This document shows positions 63,320 to 64,000 of a stretch of DNA of 64,000 bases, piece by piece. The DNA lies in assembly GCA_910579935.1 (NCBI GenBank), contig CAJTVQ010000020.1, forward strand, positions 1 through 64,000. The letters run 5' to 3'. Within the stretch, counting starts at the first letter, position 1. Each line of letters opens with the position of its first letter. A program made the translations under genes and the position numbers. Under the pieces are notes generated by a model. That model was not told the origin of the DNA and ran no database searches. It saw only the letters and a list, made by a program, of their open reading frames with translations. This DNA comes from an uncultured Lachnospiraceae bacterium. Its GTDB lineage: Bacteria; Bacillota; Clostridia; Lachnospirales; Lachnospiraceae.

Positions 63320-64000
63320 TTACATATTCTTCATATACTGCAGAACAACACCGGAAAACTCCTTGCTCCGCAGCCGCGATACGGGAACTTCTTTGCCGTT
63401 ATCCATATAGGCAGTCCCGTTTTTGTATCCTTTTAAATGCTTCAGATTGATGAGATAACTCCTGTGGCACCGGAAAAAATGGCTGTCCAGCTTTGATTCC
63501 AGATGTTCGATCCGCTCATAATAATCAACAACCTCGCCCGATGTCAGATTCAGATATATTTTCCGGTCTATAATCTCACAGAACACAATCTCATCCTCCC
63601 GGATGATACGCCCCTCATATCCCTTTTGCACCAGCAGGCTGTCCTCGCTGGCGTTTTGCCTGGAAGCGTAAAGGCGCTCCATGGTCTTCCCAAACTGTTT
63701 TTCATCCACCGGCTTGACCAGGTAATCGTAGGCCTGTACCTCAAAAGACTGGAATACCATCTCTTTCAGTACCGTGATAAAGATCAAGACCCCCCGGAAC
63801 TTAGAAGCCCTCAGCTTCCTTGCCGTTTCCATGCCGTCCATGCCTTTCATCTGAATATCCAAAAAACAGATATCGATCTGCCCGTCGTAGCTTAGCAGCT
63901 CTTCGCCGCTTGAAAATGTCCGAAAACAGATCTCCCTGTTCTTTTTACGGAAAAAATCGGAGGCCATTTTCCTTATATGATCGGACATATGTTTTTCATC
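63320..64000 (-). CDS. LytTR-family response regulator, partial at the window edge
   Basis: The reading frame is open to the right edge, so the first few residues (normally up to the CDDE motif) are outside; the visible part begins DEKHMSDHIRKM. The receiver domain has its Asp in IDICFLDIQMKGMDGMETA and the LytTR domain (last 100 residues) has EDEIVFCEIIDRKIYLN and HFFRCHRSYLINLKHLKGY. It pairs with the kinase at 61964-63292. Confidence 0.92.
   Translation of the reverse strand, partial: DEKHMSDHIRKMASDFFRKKNREICFRTFSSGEELLSYDGQIDICFLDIQMKGMDGMETARKLRASKFRGVLIFITVLKEMVFQSFEVQAYDYLVKPVDEKQFGKTMERLYASRQNASEDSLLVQKGYEGRIIREDEIVFCEIIDRKIYLNLTSGEVVDYYERIEHLESKLDSHFFRCHRSYLINLKHLKGYKNGTAYMDNGKEVPVSRLRSKEFSGVVLQYMKNM

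Overview
This 64 kb window looks like a chromosomal segment of a spore-forming Firmicute in class Clostridia, most likely family Lachnospiraceae. The basis is gene content and order: a complete F-type ATP synthase operon with a c subunit of the sodium-binding type, the gdpP-rplI-dnaB and rpsF-ssb-rpsR blocks, MecA, CwlD-like and SleL/YaaH-like cell-wall enzymes, a pyruvate formate-lyase locus, and many GHKL/LytTR two-component pairs. The species cannot be named from the sequence alone. I saw no rRNA, tRNA, CRISPR array or intact transposase.

Layout. 1-1.1 kb: a truncated methyltransferase-family gene and an unknown gene. 1.2-8.6 kb: the ATP synthase operon atpZ-I-B-E-F-H-A-G-D-C, read leftward. 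8.8-12.9 kb: a DUF402 protein, a coiled-coil SleB-type hydrolase, upp, rpiB and a threonylcarbamoyl-AMP synthase. 13-18 kb: rhamnose genes rhaA and rhaB, an AraC-type regulator and a PH-like membrane protein. 18-20.7 kb: an amidase and a GH18 enzyme. 20.7-22.3 kb: a long intergenic stretch and mecA. 22.4-28.4 kb: a repeat-rich lipoprotein, an MMPL transporter and a divergent TetR repressor. 28.5-36.7 kb: a three-gene split pyruvate formate-lyase operon, two coiled-coil proteins with a GHKL/LytTR system, the PFL-activating enzyme and a ferredoxin. 36.8-45.2 kb: a MerR regulator, dnaB, rplI, gdpP, an ECF sigma factor with an unusual FtsX-like membrane partner, rpsR-ssb-rpsF, a DUF951 protein and a sirtuin. 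45.3-53.3 kb: a YdcF protein, a BceRS-BceAB-type module, a DD-carboxypeptidase and a hemerythrin. 53.4-64 kb: a degenerate ATPase, a heterodimeric ABC exporter with its own GHKL/LytTR pair, permease remnants, a serine hydrolase, and a third GHKL/LytTR pair that runs off the right edge.

The most interesting points are these. Pyruvate formate-lyase is split: the catalytic core lacks its glycyl-radical domain, which is an 80-residue gene of its own, and between them lies a 67-residue cysteine-containing protein whose N-terminal half resembles that radical domain. A putative anti-sigma protein carries an extracellular domain resembling cell-division FtsX. Paired direct repeats with a 20-21 bp period mark likely LytTR operators and link one two-component system to two coiled-coil proteins and another to an ABC exporter. 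The right-hand part carries several decayed genes, which suggests an accessory region in turnover.
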